A DNA stretch of 64,000 nt from Bradyrhizobium barranii subsp. barranii (GCF_017565645.3 NZ_CP086136.1:7609501-7673500); one strand, 5' to 3'. Shown: positions 28,795 to 37,808, counted from the stretch's first letter. Made by a program: numbers and translations. Notes: generated by a model not told the origin, from the letters alone.

Positions 28795-29643
28795 TTAGCC
28801 GCTGATTTGACCCACATGGAAGCCAAGCCGGTTCTCGACGTCGCCGGCTCGGTGGAAACCGCGCGCCATCAGCGCCTTGATGCGGGTCTGGCTGGCGGGA
28901 CGGCCGAGCGCGGCCAGGAACGCGTCCCACTCCGGCTTGATCTCGTCATCCGGCGGCAGGCTCGCAACATCGACAAGACGCTTGGTCTCGGCGATGGCCT
29001 CCTTGTCGAACGACGCGATGCGCATGGCGAGCGCCTCGACGAAGCCGTCGAGCTCCGCATCCGGCAGCGAACGATTCACGTAGCCGTAACGCTCGGCGAG
29101 ATCGCCGTGGATGTCGTCGGCACCGAGCAACACTTCGAGCGCACGGCCTCGGCCCATCAGCCGCGGCAACCGGGCCATCGGTCCGCCGCCGGGCACGAGT
29201 CCCGCGCCGACCTCCCATTGCGACAGGATCGCCTTCTCGCGGCTGGCAAAGCGCATGTCGCTCGCCAGCGCGAGCTCGCTGCCGACCCCGGTCGCACGGC
29301 CCCGGATCGAGGCAATGGAGACGACCGGCGCGCGGCTGAGGCGCACCAGCATGTCAGGCAGCGCCTGCAGGCCGGTCGGCCCGGGTGGAACGCGAAGCGA
29401 GTCCTCAAGCGGCGCCAGGAAGTCGTAATGCGTGATGAAGAAGCCTTCAACGGCGCTGTCGAATACGACCACCTTCACGTCCGGATCGGTCTCAATCGCG
29501 GTGATGATCTCGTTGAGCAGCGGAAGGTGCTTTGGACCGAAGATGTTCACCGGCGGCATGTCGAAGGTGACGCGCCAGTATGTCGGCAGGCGCCGCTCCA
29601 GGCGAATGTCTTCGGTGGTGAAGATCTGTACGGGGCGGTTCAT
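28795..29643 (-). CDS. Enoyl-CoA hydratase/isomerase-family protein
   Basis: Crotonase-fold protein, 282 aa. The oxyanion-hole and active-site region is recognisable: IASIRGRATGVGSELALASDMRFA and WEVGAGLVPGGGPMARLPRLMGRGRALE. The first oxyanion segment (HYDFLAPLEDSL) departs from the usual CAG-D pattern, so acyl-CoA hydration cannot be assumed. Family members also act as isomerases or hydrolases. The ATG at 29643 follows AGGAGTGCCAAC. It is the last gene downstream of the epoxide hydrolase on the same strand, 56 bp after its stop, and probably cotranscribed. Confidence 0.85.
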   Translation of the reverse strand: MNRPVQIFTTEDIRLERRLPTYWRVTFDMPPVNIFGPKHLPLLNEIITAIETDPDVKVVVFDSAVEGFFITHYDFLAPLEDSLRVPPGPTGLQALPDMLVRLSRAPVVSIASIRGRATGVGSELALASDMRFASREKAILSQWEVGAGLVPGGGPMARLPRLMGRGRALEVLLGADDIHGDLAERYGYVNRSLPDAELDGFVEALAMRIASFDKEAIAETKRLVDVASLPPDDEIKPEWDAFLAALGRPASQTRIKALMARGFHRAGDVENRLGFHVGQISG

Positions 29644-29708
29644 TGTTGGCACTCCTGATATTTGTGTTCGGAAAAGGGACGAACGGCAGCGCGCGTCCCC
29701 TGCTCGGT

Positions 29709-31022
29709 TCAGATCGACTGGCGCAGCGGGCGGAACGCGGTGCGCATTTCCGCAGAGAACAGCGCGGGCTGCTCCCAGGCTGCGAAGTGGCCGCCCTTGT
29801 CGAGCCGGTTGTAGTGCATCAGCTTCGGATAGGCCTTCTCGGCCCAGCTGCGCGGCGCGGCACAGATCTCGTCAGGGAACACGCTGACGGCGACCGGGAT
29901 CTTGATGTACTTGGGCTCGAGGAACACCAGCTTATTCTCCCAGTAGAGCCGCGCCGACGAGACCGCGGTGTTGGTGAGCCAGTAGAGCGTGATGTTGTCG
30001 ATCACGTCGTCCCGCGACAGGCCTTCGGTCTTGCCGTCGAACACCCGCGCAATCATCGCAGCACTGCGTGAGTCGTGATCAAGCATCCAGGACGCAAGGC
30101 CGGCCGGTGAGTCGACGAGGCCATAGAGCGTCTGCGGCCGATTCGACATCTCGATGGCGTAGCCGAGGCCATGCTTGTAGAAATCTTCGAGCTGGTCGTA
30201 GGCAATGCGCTCGTCGGCCGAGAGGTTTGACGGCCGCGTCCCGCCGGGCTGAAGCGCCTTGGCGATGTCGTCGGGAACGGTGGCGGGCATATTGGTGTGA
30301 ATGCCGAGCAGCTCCGGCGGTGCGATCACCGCCATCTGCTCGGTGACGGCATTGCCCCAATCGCCGCCCTGCGCCACGTAGCGGTTGTAGCCGAGGCGCT
30401 TCATCAGCACGATCCAGGCGCGCGCGATGCGCTGGGGATCCCAGCCGAGCTCCGTCGGCTTGCCGGAGAAGCCGTGGCCGGGAAGCGAGGGGATCACCAG
30501 GTCGAATGCATCCGCGGCCTTCGCGCCATGCGCGGTGGGATCGGTGAGCGGGCCGACGATCTTCATCTGCTCGATGATCGAGCCGGGCCAGCCATGTGTG
30601 ACGACCATCGGCAGCGCATTCTCGTGGCGGGAGCGGATGTGAATGAAGTGGATGTCGACGCCGTCGATCTCGGTGACGAATTGCGGCAAGGCATTCAGCC
30701 GCGCCTCCATCTTGCGCCAGTCGTAATCGTTCTGCCAGTACCGCACGAGCTGCTGGAGCGTCGTAAGCTGCACGCCCTGCGATTGGTCGGCGACAATCTC
30801 GCGATCGGGCCAGCGTGTCGCTGCGAGGCGGCGGCGGAGGTCAAGCAGATCTTCTTCGGGCACGCTGACGCGGAACGGGCGGATCGTGCCGCTTGCAGCG
30901 GCCTTCGCCGGACGCAGCGGCAGCAGGCTCGTCACGCTGGCGGCGACCGCGGTCATTGCGGCCTGGCTCAGCAATTGACGGCGGTCGGGATTGAGAATGT
31001 CAGCTCGTGCTCGCGTTGTCAT
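29709..31022 (-). CDS. Exported epoxide hydrolase (EHN-domain alpha/beta hydrolase)
   Basis: Microsomal-type epoxide hydrolase homologue, 437 aa, exported: a twin-arginine-like NPDRRQLLSQAAM leads into a hydrophobic segment ending AKAAA. An EHN lid domain spans about residues 48-155 (FRVSVPEEDLLDLRRRLAATRWP). The oxyanion HGWPGS is at 143-148, the nucleophile is Asp221 in QGGDWGNAV and the catalytic His is in KGGHFAAWEQP. The promoter holds three TAAC half-sites spaced exactly 10 bp (31124-31147) 100 bp upstream, the same element found before five other genes to 45 kb. The natural substrate is unknown. Confidence 0.93.
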   Translation of the reverse strand: MTTRARADILNPDRRQLLSQAAMTAVAASVTSLLPLRPAKAAASGTIRPFRVSVPEEDLLDLRRRLAATRWPDREIVADQSQGVQLTTLQQLVRYWQNDYDWRKMEARLNALPQFVTEIDGVDIHFIHIRSRHENALPMVVTHGWPGSIIEQMKIVGPLTDPTAHGAKAADAFDLVIPSLPGHGFSGKPTELGWDPQRIARAWIVLMKRLGYNRYVAQGGDWGNAVTEQMAVIAPPELLGIHTNMPATVPDDIAKALQPGGTRPSNLSADERIAYDQLEDFYKHGLGYAIEMSNRPQTLYGLVDSPAGLASWMLDHDSRSAAMIARVFDGKTEGLSRDDVIDNITLYWLTNTAVSSARLYWENKLVFLEPKYIKIPVAVSVFPDEICAAPRSWAEKAYPKLMHYNRLDKGGHFAAWEQPALFSAEMRTAFRPLRQSI

Positions 31023-31115
31023 GGCAGATCTCCCTTGCTTTGGTCGGTGACGCCAACCGAATTCGAAATCGACGCGTCGGCTCGTCGTGAAGAGAGATTG
31101 GCGCAGGTCCTGGCA

Positions 31116-31147
31116 ATTAGCTCGTTATCGGTTGTTAGGCCGCGTTA
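31116..31147 (-). promoter_or_regulatory. TAAC direct-repeat element, epoxide hydrolase promoter
   Basis: On the minus strand TAAC occurs at 31147-31144, 31137-31134 and 31127-31124, each 10 bp apart, followed by GAGC and a fourth partial site TAAT. The last copy has the recurrent form TAACGAGC. The element ends 94 bp before the start codon. Identical spacing at other promoters argues against chance. Confidence 0.65.
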
Positions 31148-31281
31148 GCCGTTGCGAGTCCGGGGGATGCAGGAAAGCGAGCGACGATGACGATACGCGC
31201 GATGCAGAAGCAACTCGGCGCGCGACGAGTTCAATCGGCGCGCGCCCTGTCTGTGAATTCAGGCGATGTGTTCATTACAAC

Positions 31282-31982
31282 TCAGGAGGGCAGCGGTTGA
31301 CCGGCCTGCTCGCGGACGATGTAGTCGGCGTACCAATCCGCCCAGTTCTCGTCGTGTCCGCCGATGCGCTTCTCGTGCTCACCATGCGCGACAGCGGCAC
31401 GTCGCAGGGTTGCGGCCAGATCGGCCGTTGAGGCAAACGTCGGCCGTCACCCGCGATGCGTCCAGGCAGTCGCGTCGTGACCTCCTGGAACAGCCAGCCA
31501 TTACCGTCGGGATCGCTGAACGAGGCAAACGAGCTGTAGCTGCTGCGCTTCGGGTCAGCACCGCTGACCCGGACGCTGCCGAACAGATACGGCTCGTCCG
31601 GACCGGCGTGAACGTCGCCCGCACCATGGAATGGTGCGCTCACCGCGATGCCACGGTCGAGCAGATCCTGTCGCGCCGCCGCCAGATCGGAGACGATCAG
31701 GTACAGCCCGCGCGCCGAACCGGGCGCTGCCGGTGTGACGTTCTTGCCGAAGATCACCGAACAGGCCGAACCCGGCGGCGTGAACTGGATCACGCGCCAT
31801 TCGTCACCTGAGGCAAAATCGGCGTCCAATCGCCAGCCGAGGCGCGCGTAGAACGCCTTGGCGCGGTCGACATCCGACACGGGGATGACGACGATCTCGA
31901 GCTTCAGGTCAACGCCATGCGATGTCGAAGACGTGTTCGGGGACCCGGCCTCGGCGTCGCGGTCGATTTCGGTGGTGGCCAT
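31282..31982 (-). pseudogene. VOC/glyoxalase-family protein, frameshifted
   Basis: Glyoxalase/bleomycin-resistance-fold protein. The intact N-terminal part holds one VOC domain (LEIVVIPVSDVDRAKAFYARLGWRLD ... SFSDPDGNGWLFQEVTTRLPGR, residues about 29-175). Near 31440-31443 the frame shifts. One base added there (GGCCG to GGCCGG) restores a conserved-looking tail, TFASTADLAATLRRAAVAHG ... GGHDENWADWYADYIVREQAG, with a stop at 31282-31284 and about 233 aa in all. As given, the frame ends at 31275 with an unrelated Arg/Ser-rich tail. The enzymatic domain is complete, so partial function is possible; a sequencing error is an alternative. Confidence 0.8.
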
Positions 31983-32015
31983 GTCGAACTCCCTGAGTTG
32001 AAATTGAAGCGAGCT

Positions 32016-32684
32016 TCAAGCGGCAGTGGGCATCACGATCGTCACGCGTGTGCCGCCCTGGCTCGCTTCGCCCTGCAACCGCGCGTCGATACTGCGTGCG
32101 AGCCCTTCAAGGATGCGGCTGCCGGTGCCCTGAAGCGGACCGGTCGCACCGATGCCGTTGTCAGCCACCGTGCAGAACCAGGCGCCGTCGCGGTTGGCCA
32201 TTTCGATGCGGATCAGCGCATCGTTCCTGTCCGGGAAGGCATGTTTGGCGGCATTCGTGACCAGCTCCGTCAGCATCAGCGCCAGCCGATGACACTGCGA
32301 TGCCGGCAGCGCCCCGCTCTCGATCGCGGCCTCGCAGCGGATGCTGGCCGGTTCCAGCACCGCCTCGGAGAGCGCCTCGCACAGGTTTTCGAAGAAGGCC
32401 TCGACGGAGACGGCGGACAGATTGTCGCTGTCGGACAAGAGCTGATAGAGCCTGCCGAACGCGACGATGCGCTGCTCGAACCGGTCCACCGCGCCCGACA
32501 TATCCCTGGTGCCCGGCCGCGAGAAGTCGCGGCGGACTGACGCACCCAGCAGCGTCAACGTGTTCTTCATCCGATGGTGGGATTCCCGCAGCACGAGTTC
32601 CCAATCACGCGACTGATCATCAAGGCTGGCAATGTGCTGAGAACGAACGAAATGGTCGCTCGTCTCCAAGCCGATAGCGGACAT
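32016..32684 (-). CDS. Short HWE/HisKA_2-type sensor histidine kinase without sensor domain
   Basis: Histidine kinase catalytic unit of 222 aa. The phospho-acceptor box is ESHHRMKNTLTLL (His37 most likely), the N-box is LTELVTNAAKHAFP and the G-box is DNGIGATG. This H-box belongs to the HWE/HisKA_2 class common in alphaproteobacteria. Only about 30 residues precede the H-box, so there is no PAS, GAF or membrane sensor; input must come from a partner. No response regulator is adjacent. The gene diverges from STAND regulator 2, and its promoter carries the TAAC repeat element (32750-32777), which links it to the neighbouring regulon. Confidence 0.88.
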   Translation of the reverse strand: MSAIGLETSDHFVRSQHIASLDDQSRDWELVLRESHHRMKNTLTLLGASVRRDFSRPGTRDMSGAVDRFEQRIVAFGRLYQLLSDSDNLSAVSVEAFFENLCEALSEAVLEPASIRCEAAIESGALPASQCHRLALMLTELVTNAAKHAFPDRNDALIRIEMANRDGAWFCTVADNGIGATGPLQGTGSRILEGLARSIDARLQGEASQGGTRVTIVMPTAA

Positions 32685-32749
32685 GATAGCCTCCCCGTTG
32701 GATCTAGGACCTAACTCGAAGCCTATACTGGATGCACCGCGCGCGTTTT

Positions 32750-32777
32750 GCTCGTTAGACGTTGCAAGATTTTGTTA
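32750..32777 (-). promoter_or_regulatory. TAAC direct-repeat element, HWE kinase promoter
   Basis: On the minus strand TAAC lies at 32777-32774 and again 20 bp later at 32757-32754 as TAACGAGC. The middle position, 10 bp from both, is degenerate (TTGC, beside CAAC). The element ends 66 bp before the kinase start codon. Confidence 0.55.
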
Positions 32778-32931
32778 TGATCGGCGGCACAAGTTGGCGG
32801 CCAGACCGTCCTCTCGACGGTCAAGCACGCTGACGGGTCGTCCCGATCGCTTCCCAAGCCGCTCGCGTTTAAGCGAAATTTGTCACGCATCATCCCGGTG
32901 CGGCCGAATGACTTGCCGCGCGATTTCGCCA

Positions 32932-32971
32932 CTTTCGACCAGTTTACTCATAACCTCGTTCTGCTAGATCA
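32932..32971 (+). promoter_or_regulatory. Conserved upstream box of STAND regulator 2
   Basis: Counterpart of 19714-19753, matching at 32 of 40 positions by eye, including CTTTCG, CCAGTTTACT and CCTCGTTCTG. It lies 39 nt before the GTG start. The central five variable positions read CATAA here and GTACG in the other copy. Confidence 0.6.
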
Positions 32972-33010
32972 GGATGCGGACAACAGCCCCTTCACTGGAT
33001 TCATTGGCGC

Positions 33011-35854
33011 GTGGTGGACACTAACGACCAGGATGCGGCGATTTCCTTCGGGCCATTCCGGCTGTACGCAAGGTCGCGCCTGCTCGAGAAGGACGGCGCT
33101 CCGCTTCACCTCGGCGGCCGCGCACTCGACATCCTCATTTTTCTCGTCGAGCGCGCCGGCGAGGTCATCGACAAGCGTGAGTTGATCAAGCGCGTCTGGG
33201 CCGACGTGACGGTCGATGAAGGCAGCCTGCGCTTCCACATCACGACGCTACGCAAGGCCTTGGGGGATGCCGGCGAAGGCTCCCGCTATGTCGTCAACGT
33301 GCCCGGCCGTGGCTATTGCTTCGCGAGCCCGCTGGTCCGGTCCGAATCGTCGGAGACGCGGACAGGCCCGGCCGTCCCGTCGCCTCACATACTCCCGCCG
33401 CCGCTTGCCAGGATGATCGGACGAGACGACGCGGTCGAGCGGATTTCCACCGAGCTTGCGCAGCATCGCTTCGTGACAATTGTCGGCCCCGGCGGGATTG
33501 GCAAGACTTCCGTCGCGCTCGCCGTCGCGCATCGCGAGCTCGAGGCCTTCGACGGTCAGGTCAACTTCGTTGATTTCGGCGCGCTGACGGATGCCAGGCT
33601 CGTTCCAAGCACCATCGCCGCCACGCTCGGCCTGACCGTCAATTCCGAGGACCCGATGCCGGGCCTGCTGACGGTGCTGCGCAACCGCCGGATGCTGCTG
33701 ATCTTCGACAGCTGTGAGCACATCATCGACGAGCTCGCGCCCCTGGCCGAGCACATCGTCCAGGAGGCGCCCGAGCTGCACATTCTCGCCACCAGCCGCG
33801 AATCCTTTCGCACCGAAGGCGAACGCGTCCACCGGTTGTTTCCGCTGGACTGCCCGCCCCAGCGCGACGGGCTCGGCATCGCCGACATCCTTGCCTATCC
33901 CGCAAGCCAGCTCTTCGTAGAACGCATTGCCGAGAGCCTGGGCGAATTCGAACTGAGCGAGGAAGATGCACCGCTTGTCGCCGAGATCTGTCGGCGACTG
34001 GACGGCATCGCGCTCGCGATCGAGCTCGCCGCCGGACGCGTGAACGCCTATGGCATTGCCGGGACCGCCTCGCTGCTCGACAGCCGCTTCTCGCTGCTGT
34101 GGCGGGGACGCCGCACCGCGATCCCGCGGCACCAGACCCTGAGCGCCGCGCTCGCCTGGAGCTATGATCTGTTGCCGGCAGCCGAAAGCGCGACGCTGCG
34201 CGGTTTGTCGGTGTTCGTCGGGCCATTCACGATGGAGGCCGCGCTCGCCGTTGCGTTCAGCCAGGGCATCAGCGAGCCCGAGGCGGTCGACGCGATCTCG
34301 AACCTGCTCTCCAAATCGCTGATCGCAACCTCACCCGCGGAGCGGCGGCTGCGCTATCGTCTGCTCGACACCACCCGCGCCTTCGTCGGCGCGAAGCTCG
34401 TCGAGAACGGCGAAGCGCCCCGTGTCGCGCGCGCTCACGCCGAATATTTCCGCGACTTCCTGCGCGACATCGCGCTCAAATCCACGGGCATGCAGACCGC
34501 GGGCGGCTTCCTTCCCTATGCCGACCATTTGCCCAATGTCAGGGCCGCGCTGACCTGGAGCTTTTCGGATAGCGCCAACCGAACGATCGGCGTGGATCTG
34601 GCGGCTTCGGCGGCCCAGTTTTTCCTCGAACTGACATTGCTGACGGAGTGCTATCGCTGGACGAAGCAGGCGCTGGTCTCTCTCGATACGAATTCGATCG
34701 ACCGCCGCCAGGAGATGACGTTGCAGGCCGCGCTCGGCGTCTCCGTGATGTTCACGCAGGGCAATACCGAGGCGGTCCGGTCGGCGTTCACACGCAGTCT
34801 TCAGCTTGCGCGGGATCTCGAGGATCTGCACTGGCAGCTCTGGCTGCTGCGCGGATTGCACATCTACCTGACCAGGGTCGGGGATTTTCACGGCGCGCTC
34901 GGCACCGGCGAGCAGGGCGAGAGCGTTGCGCGCAAGCTGAATGATCCGGCCGCCGCGCTGAACGTGGAATGGATGCTGGGCGTCGCGCACCATCTGATCG
35001 GCAATCAGGACAAGGCCGTGCAGTTCTGCGAGAGCGCGATGGTGCACAATCCCGGCTCGCAGCGGCTGAACATTGGGCATCTCGGTTATGACGACCGCAT
35101 CGTCGCGCTGGTCGCTCTGGCGCGCGGGCTCTGGCTCACCGGCCGGCCCGATCGCGCGATTGAGGCGGCGAGATACACTGTTCGCGAGGCCGAACTGCTG
35201 GAACAACCGCTCACCCTCGGCATCTCCCTGATCTGGACGATCTACGTGTTCCTCTGGGTCGGCGACTGGGCCAATGCCGAAATCCTGATCGAGCGGCTGA
35301 TCGACCATTCGGCGCGGCACTTCCTCGGTCCCTATCACGCCGTCGGCATCGGCCAGAAGGGCGAGCTCATGCTTCGCCGCGGCGACATCGCCGGCGGGAT
35401 CGAGCATCTTCGCCGCAGCCAGGCCACGCTGTACGCGACGCGGCACCGGATCATGACGATGGTGTTTGCGACGGCGCTGGCGGAGGGCCTCGTGGCGGAG
35501 AACCAGCCGGACGAGGCCCTGCGCACGATCAATGATGCCATTGCGCAGATTCCAGATCATGGCGAATCCTTCGACATGCCGGAGATGCTCCGGGTCAAGG
35601 GCGACATCCTCGTCCGGTCGGGAAACACCGCGGAGGCCGAGCGCTGCTTCCGGAAATCGCTCGATTTGTCGCGCCGGCAGTGTGCGCTCGGCTGGGAGCT
35701 GCGGGGGGCGATCAGCCTCGGCCGGGTCTGGCGCCAGGCCGGACAGGCGGGCGAAGCACGCGCCCTGCTCGCCCCGCTCGTCGCGCGGTACCAGGAAGGC
35801 CTCCAGACCCGCGATCTCGTGGCCGCCAGGGAGCTGTTGAGCGCGCTGAATTGA
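33011..35854 (+). CDS. STAND regulator 2: winged-helix DNA-binding domain, NB-ARC-like NTPase, TPR-like C-terminus
   Basis: Close paralogue of the regulator at 19796, 947 aa. The winged helix (residues 9-106) has nearly the same recognition segment (VDEGSLRFHITTLRKALGD), followed by the P-loop GPGGIGKT at 159-166, LLIFDSCEHIID and LATSRESF. Long blocks such as LDGIALAIELAAGRVNAYGIAGTASLLD are shared, whereas the TPR-like half has diverged. This suggests similar DNA targets but different input signals. The start is GTG. The neighbours are a divergent sensorless kinase and a downstream gene of unknown function with the TAAC element. No transmembrane segment is seen. Confidence 0.87.
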   Translation: MVDTNDQDAAISFGPFRLYARSRLLEKDGAPLHLGGRALDILIFLVERAGEVIDKRELIKRVWADVTVDEGSLRFHITTLRKALGDAGEGSRYVVNVPGRGYCFASPLVRSESSETRTGPAVPSPHILPPPLARMIGRDDAVERISTELAQHRFVTIVGPGGIGKTSVALAVAHRELEAFDGQVNFVDFGALTDARLVPSTIAATLGLTVNSEDPMPGLLTVLRNRRMLLIFDSCEHIIDELAPLAEHIVQEAPELHILATSRESFRTEGERVHRLFPLDCPPQRDGLGIADILAYPASQLFVERIAESLGEFELSEEDAPLVAEICRRLDGIALAIELAAGRVNAYGIAGTASLLDSRFSLLWRGRRTAIPRHQTLSAALAWSYDLLPAAESATLRGLSVFVGPFTMEAALAVAFSQGISEPEAVDAISNLLSKSLIATSPAERRLRYRLLDTTRAFVGAKLVENGEAPRVARAHAEYFRDFLRDIALKSTGMQTAGGFLPYADHLPNVRAALTWSFSDSANRTIGVDLAASAAQFFLELTLLTECYRWTKQALVSLDTNSIDRRQEMTLQAALGVSVMFTQGNTEAVRSAFTRSLQLARDLEDLHWQLWLLRGLHIYLTRVGDFHGALGTGEQGESVARKLNDPAAALNVEWMLGVAHHLIGNQDKAVQFCESAMVHNPGSQRLNIGHLGYDDRIVALVALARGLWLTGRPDRAIEAARYTVREAELLEQPLTLGISLIWTIYVFLWVGDWANAEILIERLIDHSARHFLGPYHAVGIGQKGELMLRRGDIAGGIEHLRRSQATLYATRHRIMTMVFATALAEGLVAENQPDEALRTINDAIAQIPDHGESFDMPEMLRVKGDILVRSGNTAEAERCFRKSLDLSRRQCALGWELRGAISLGRVWRQAGQAGEARALLAPLVARYQEGLQTRDLVAARELLSALN

Positions 35855-35899
35855 CAGTATCTTCAACGGGATACCGCCCAAGCACCTGCTCGCAAGTCC

Positions 35900-35913
35900 T
35901 AACAACTTCTAAC
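35900..35913 (+). promoter_or_regulatory. TAAC direct-repeat element upstream of the gene at 35973
   Basis: TAAC at 35900-35903 and 35910-35913, exactly 10 bp apart (CCTAACAACTTCTAACACG). It lies 60 bp before the start codon and 46 bp after the stop of STAND regulator 2. Confidence 0.6.
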
Positions 35914-35972
35914 ACGCCAAGCCGCATCCGCCCCGCCATGGTGGTGGCACTTCACGGTGGATATGGCGGGAT

Positions 35973-36680
35973 ATGGCGCTTCTTGACGATGTAATTGATG
36001 CCAGCGGCGGTATGGCCCGCTGGAATAGCTTGAATCGCTTTACGCTCCACCTTTCCGTCGGCGGCTCGTTGTTCTCCAGCGCCGGACATGCCAGCGAATT
36101 CAAGGACGTGACGGCGGAGGGCTCGACCCGCGCCCAGTCGGTCCGCTTCACCGGCATCACCGGGGGTGAACACTCCGGCTGCTTTCAGCCCGACGCGATC
36201 ACGATCGAGAGCCTCGAGGGTGAGGTCCTGCGCACCTGGGATAACCCGAGCCCTGCATTTCCCGAGACCGGCTCTCCTGCGCTCGCGGACGAACTGCACC
36301 TCGTCTTCTTCTGCGGCGTTGCGATCTGGAATTATCTGACCAACCCATTTCTGCTCGCCCATCCCGACGTCGTCACGGAGGAGCTTCCGCCGTGGCGCGA
36401 AAACGCTGACACGTGGCGGCGGCTGCGCGCGCAGTTCCCGCCGAACCTGTTCACGCTCGCGCCCGAGCAGATCTTCTACTTCGACGAGAACGCCCTGCAA
36501 CGGCGGACGGATCACGATCTGTTCGGAAACAAGGTCGCGCATTATTCCTGGGCCCATGACAGCTTCGGCGGCATCGTCGTGCCGACATTGCGGCGTGTGC
36601 AGACGCTGCGGCCTGATGGAAGCGTGATCGCCAAGCCCGTGCTGATGGACGTCGAGATCTTCGACGCCGTGTTCGAGTAG
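35973..36680 (+). CDS. Conserved protein of unknown function, paralogue of the gene at 39953
   Basis: 235 aa, no signal peptide, no membrane segment and no recognised catalytic motif. It shares its architecture with the gene at 39953: an N-terminal ASGGMARWNSLNRFT (compare AHGGLDRWNAHERLT), a central YLTNPFLLA and PPWRENADTWRRLRAQFP (compare YMTAPFLLA and APWREGAEVWRGLRATFP), then a string of predicted beta-strands. The pattern recalls LolA/LppX-like lipid-carrier folds, but that is a guess. It follows STAND regulator 2 on the same strand and has its own TAAC element. The ATG at 35973 is used; an in-frame alternative is not evident. Confidence 0.8.
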   Translation: MALLDDVIDASGGMARWNSLNRFTLHLSVGGSLFSSAGHASEFKDVTAEGSTRAQSVRFTGITGGEHSGCFQPDAITIESLEGEVLRTWDNPSPAFPETGSPALADELHLVFFCGVAIWNYLTNPFLLAHPDVVTEELPPWRENADTWRRLRAQFPPNLFTLAPEQIFYFDENALQRRTDHDLFGNKVAHYSWAHDSFGGIVVPTLRRVQTLRPDGSVIAKPVLMDVEIFDAVFE

Positions 36681-36726
36681 CGGTGGCGACGCGCGAGAGC
36701 GGGAACCGTTCACTGCTCTCAACGCC

Positions 36727-36748
36727 TAACAATACATAACGAGCTAAC
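36727..36748 (+). promoter_or_regulatory. TAAC direct-repeat element, DJ-1/PfpI promoter
   Basis: TAAC at 36727-36730 and 36737-36740 (10-bp spacing), the second as TAACGAGC, with a third TAAC at 36745-36748. The last steps, TAACGAGC-TAA, match the end of the epoxide hydrolase element. It ends 128 bp before the start codon. Confidence 0.6.
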
Positions 36749-36875
36749 ACGCGGCCTTGGGTGCAACATTGGGCTCACGAGCAACGAACAAGTGTCGTGC
36801 TCGAACGAGACCGAGGCCGGCGCACCTCCACCACGAGGGAATGCGTCAGCAGCGAACGCACTCAAGGAGATCGTC

Positions 36876-37574
36876 ATGAAGATTCTTATGGTTATCACCT
36901 CCCACGACCAGCTCGGCAACACCGGACGCAAGACTGGCTTCTGGCTCGAGGAGCTCGCCGCCCCCTACTACGTTTTCGAGGATTCCGGCGCGGAGATCAC
37001 GCTGGCTTCGCCCAAGGGCGGCCGGCCGCCACTCGATCCCAAGAGCAACGAGCCCGAGTTCCGCACAGACCTGACGCTGCGCTTCGAGGCGGACGCTGCC
37101 GCTGAAGCCCAGCTCGACAAGACGGTGCGCCTCGACAGCGTCAAGCAGGAAGAGTTCGACACGCTGTTCTATCCCGGCGGTCACGGCCCGATGTGGGACC
37201 TCGCCGAAGACAAGGACTCGGTCAAGCTGATCGAATCCTTCCTCGCCGCCGGCAAGACCATCGCGGTGGTGTGTCACTCGACCGGTGCGCTGCGCCACGT
37301 CAAGACGCCCGATGGCAAGCCTTTGGTCGATGGCAAGGAAGTGACCGGCTTCACCAACGGCGAGGAAGAGGACGTGGGCCTGACCAATGTCGTGCCGTTC
37401 CTCGTGGAGGACGAGATGTTGAAGCTCGGCGCGGTCTTCTCGAAAACGGCGAACTGGGGCGTACACGTCGTCAGCGCGGGCCAGCTCATCACGGGACAGA
37501 ATCCGCACTCCTCCGGCCCGGCCGCGCAGACGCCGCTCGCCGCCCTCGCCAAGAAGGCGAAGTCGGCCGCGTAA
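36876..37574 (+). CDS. DJ-1/PfpI (Hsp31-like) family protein
   Basis: Class I glutamine-amidotransferase-like fold, 232 aa, of the Hsp31/GLX3-like branch. The nucleophile elbow is Cys133 in IAVVCHSTGALRH, with the supporting Glu in the N-terminal GFWLEELAAPYY and the FYPGGHGPMWDL segment. Relatives act as glutathione-independent glyoxalases or protein deglycases/chaperones; which applies here is open. The ATG at 36876 follows AAGGAGATCGTC. It is preceded by a TAAC element, and a hairpin with 10-bp arms and a CA loop (37593-37614) follows the stop. Confidence 0.93.
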   Translation: MKILMVITSHDQLGNTGRKTGFWLEELAAPYYVFEDSGAEITLASPKGGRPPLDPKSNEPEFRTDLTLRFEADAAAEAQLDKTVRLDSVKQEEFDTLFYPGGHGPMWDLAEDKDSVKLIESFLAAGKTIAVVCHSTGALRHVKTPDGKPLVDGKEVTGFTNGEEEDVGLTNVVPFLVEDEMLKLGAVFSKTANWGVHVVSAGQLITGQNPHSSGPAAQTPLAALAKKAKSAA

Positions 37575-37592
37575 GTCAGGCTCGCATCGGAG

Positions 37593-37614
37593 CGGTGCTC
37601 ATCAATGAGCACCG
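37593..37614 (+). terminator. Strong hairpin after the DJ-1/PfpI gene
   Basis: CGGTGCTCAT and ATGAGCACCG pair over 10 bp with a 2-nt CA loop, 19 bp beyond the stop. There is no U-run, so intrinsic termination is uncertain. Confidence 0.5.
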
Positions 37615-37808
37615 ACCCGGCAACTGACCGGACACATCGAGGACGATGACGAAAGCTTTACGCCGGAGCTTACGAATGTGATCCGGCGAGCGGAAGCTGC
37701 TGCGCACAACAGCGATCACGGTGGCAGCGTGCCGCTCAATCCCGTCAGAGCGGTTGCCGGCGCATGACGCGCCGGCACGTCTCGACGCGCCCACATCGGA
37801 GCGATGAC

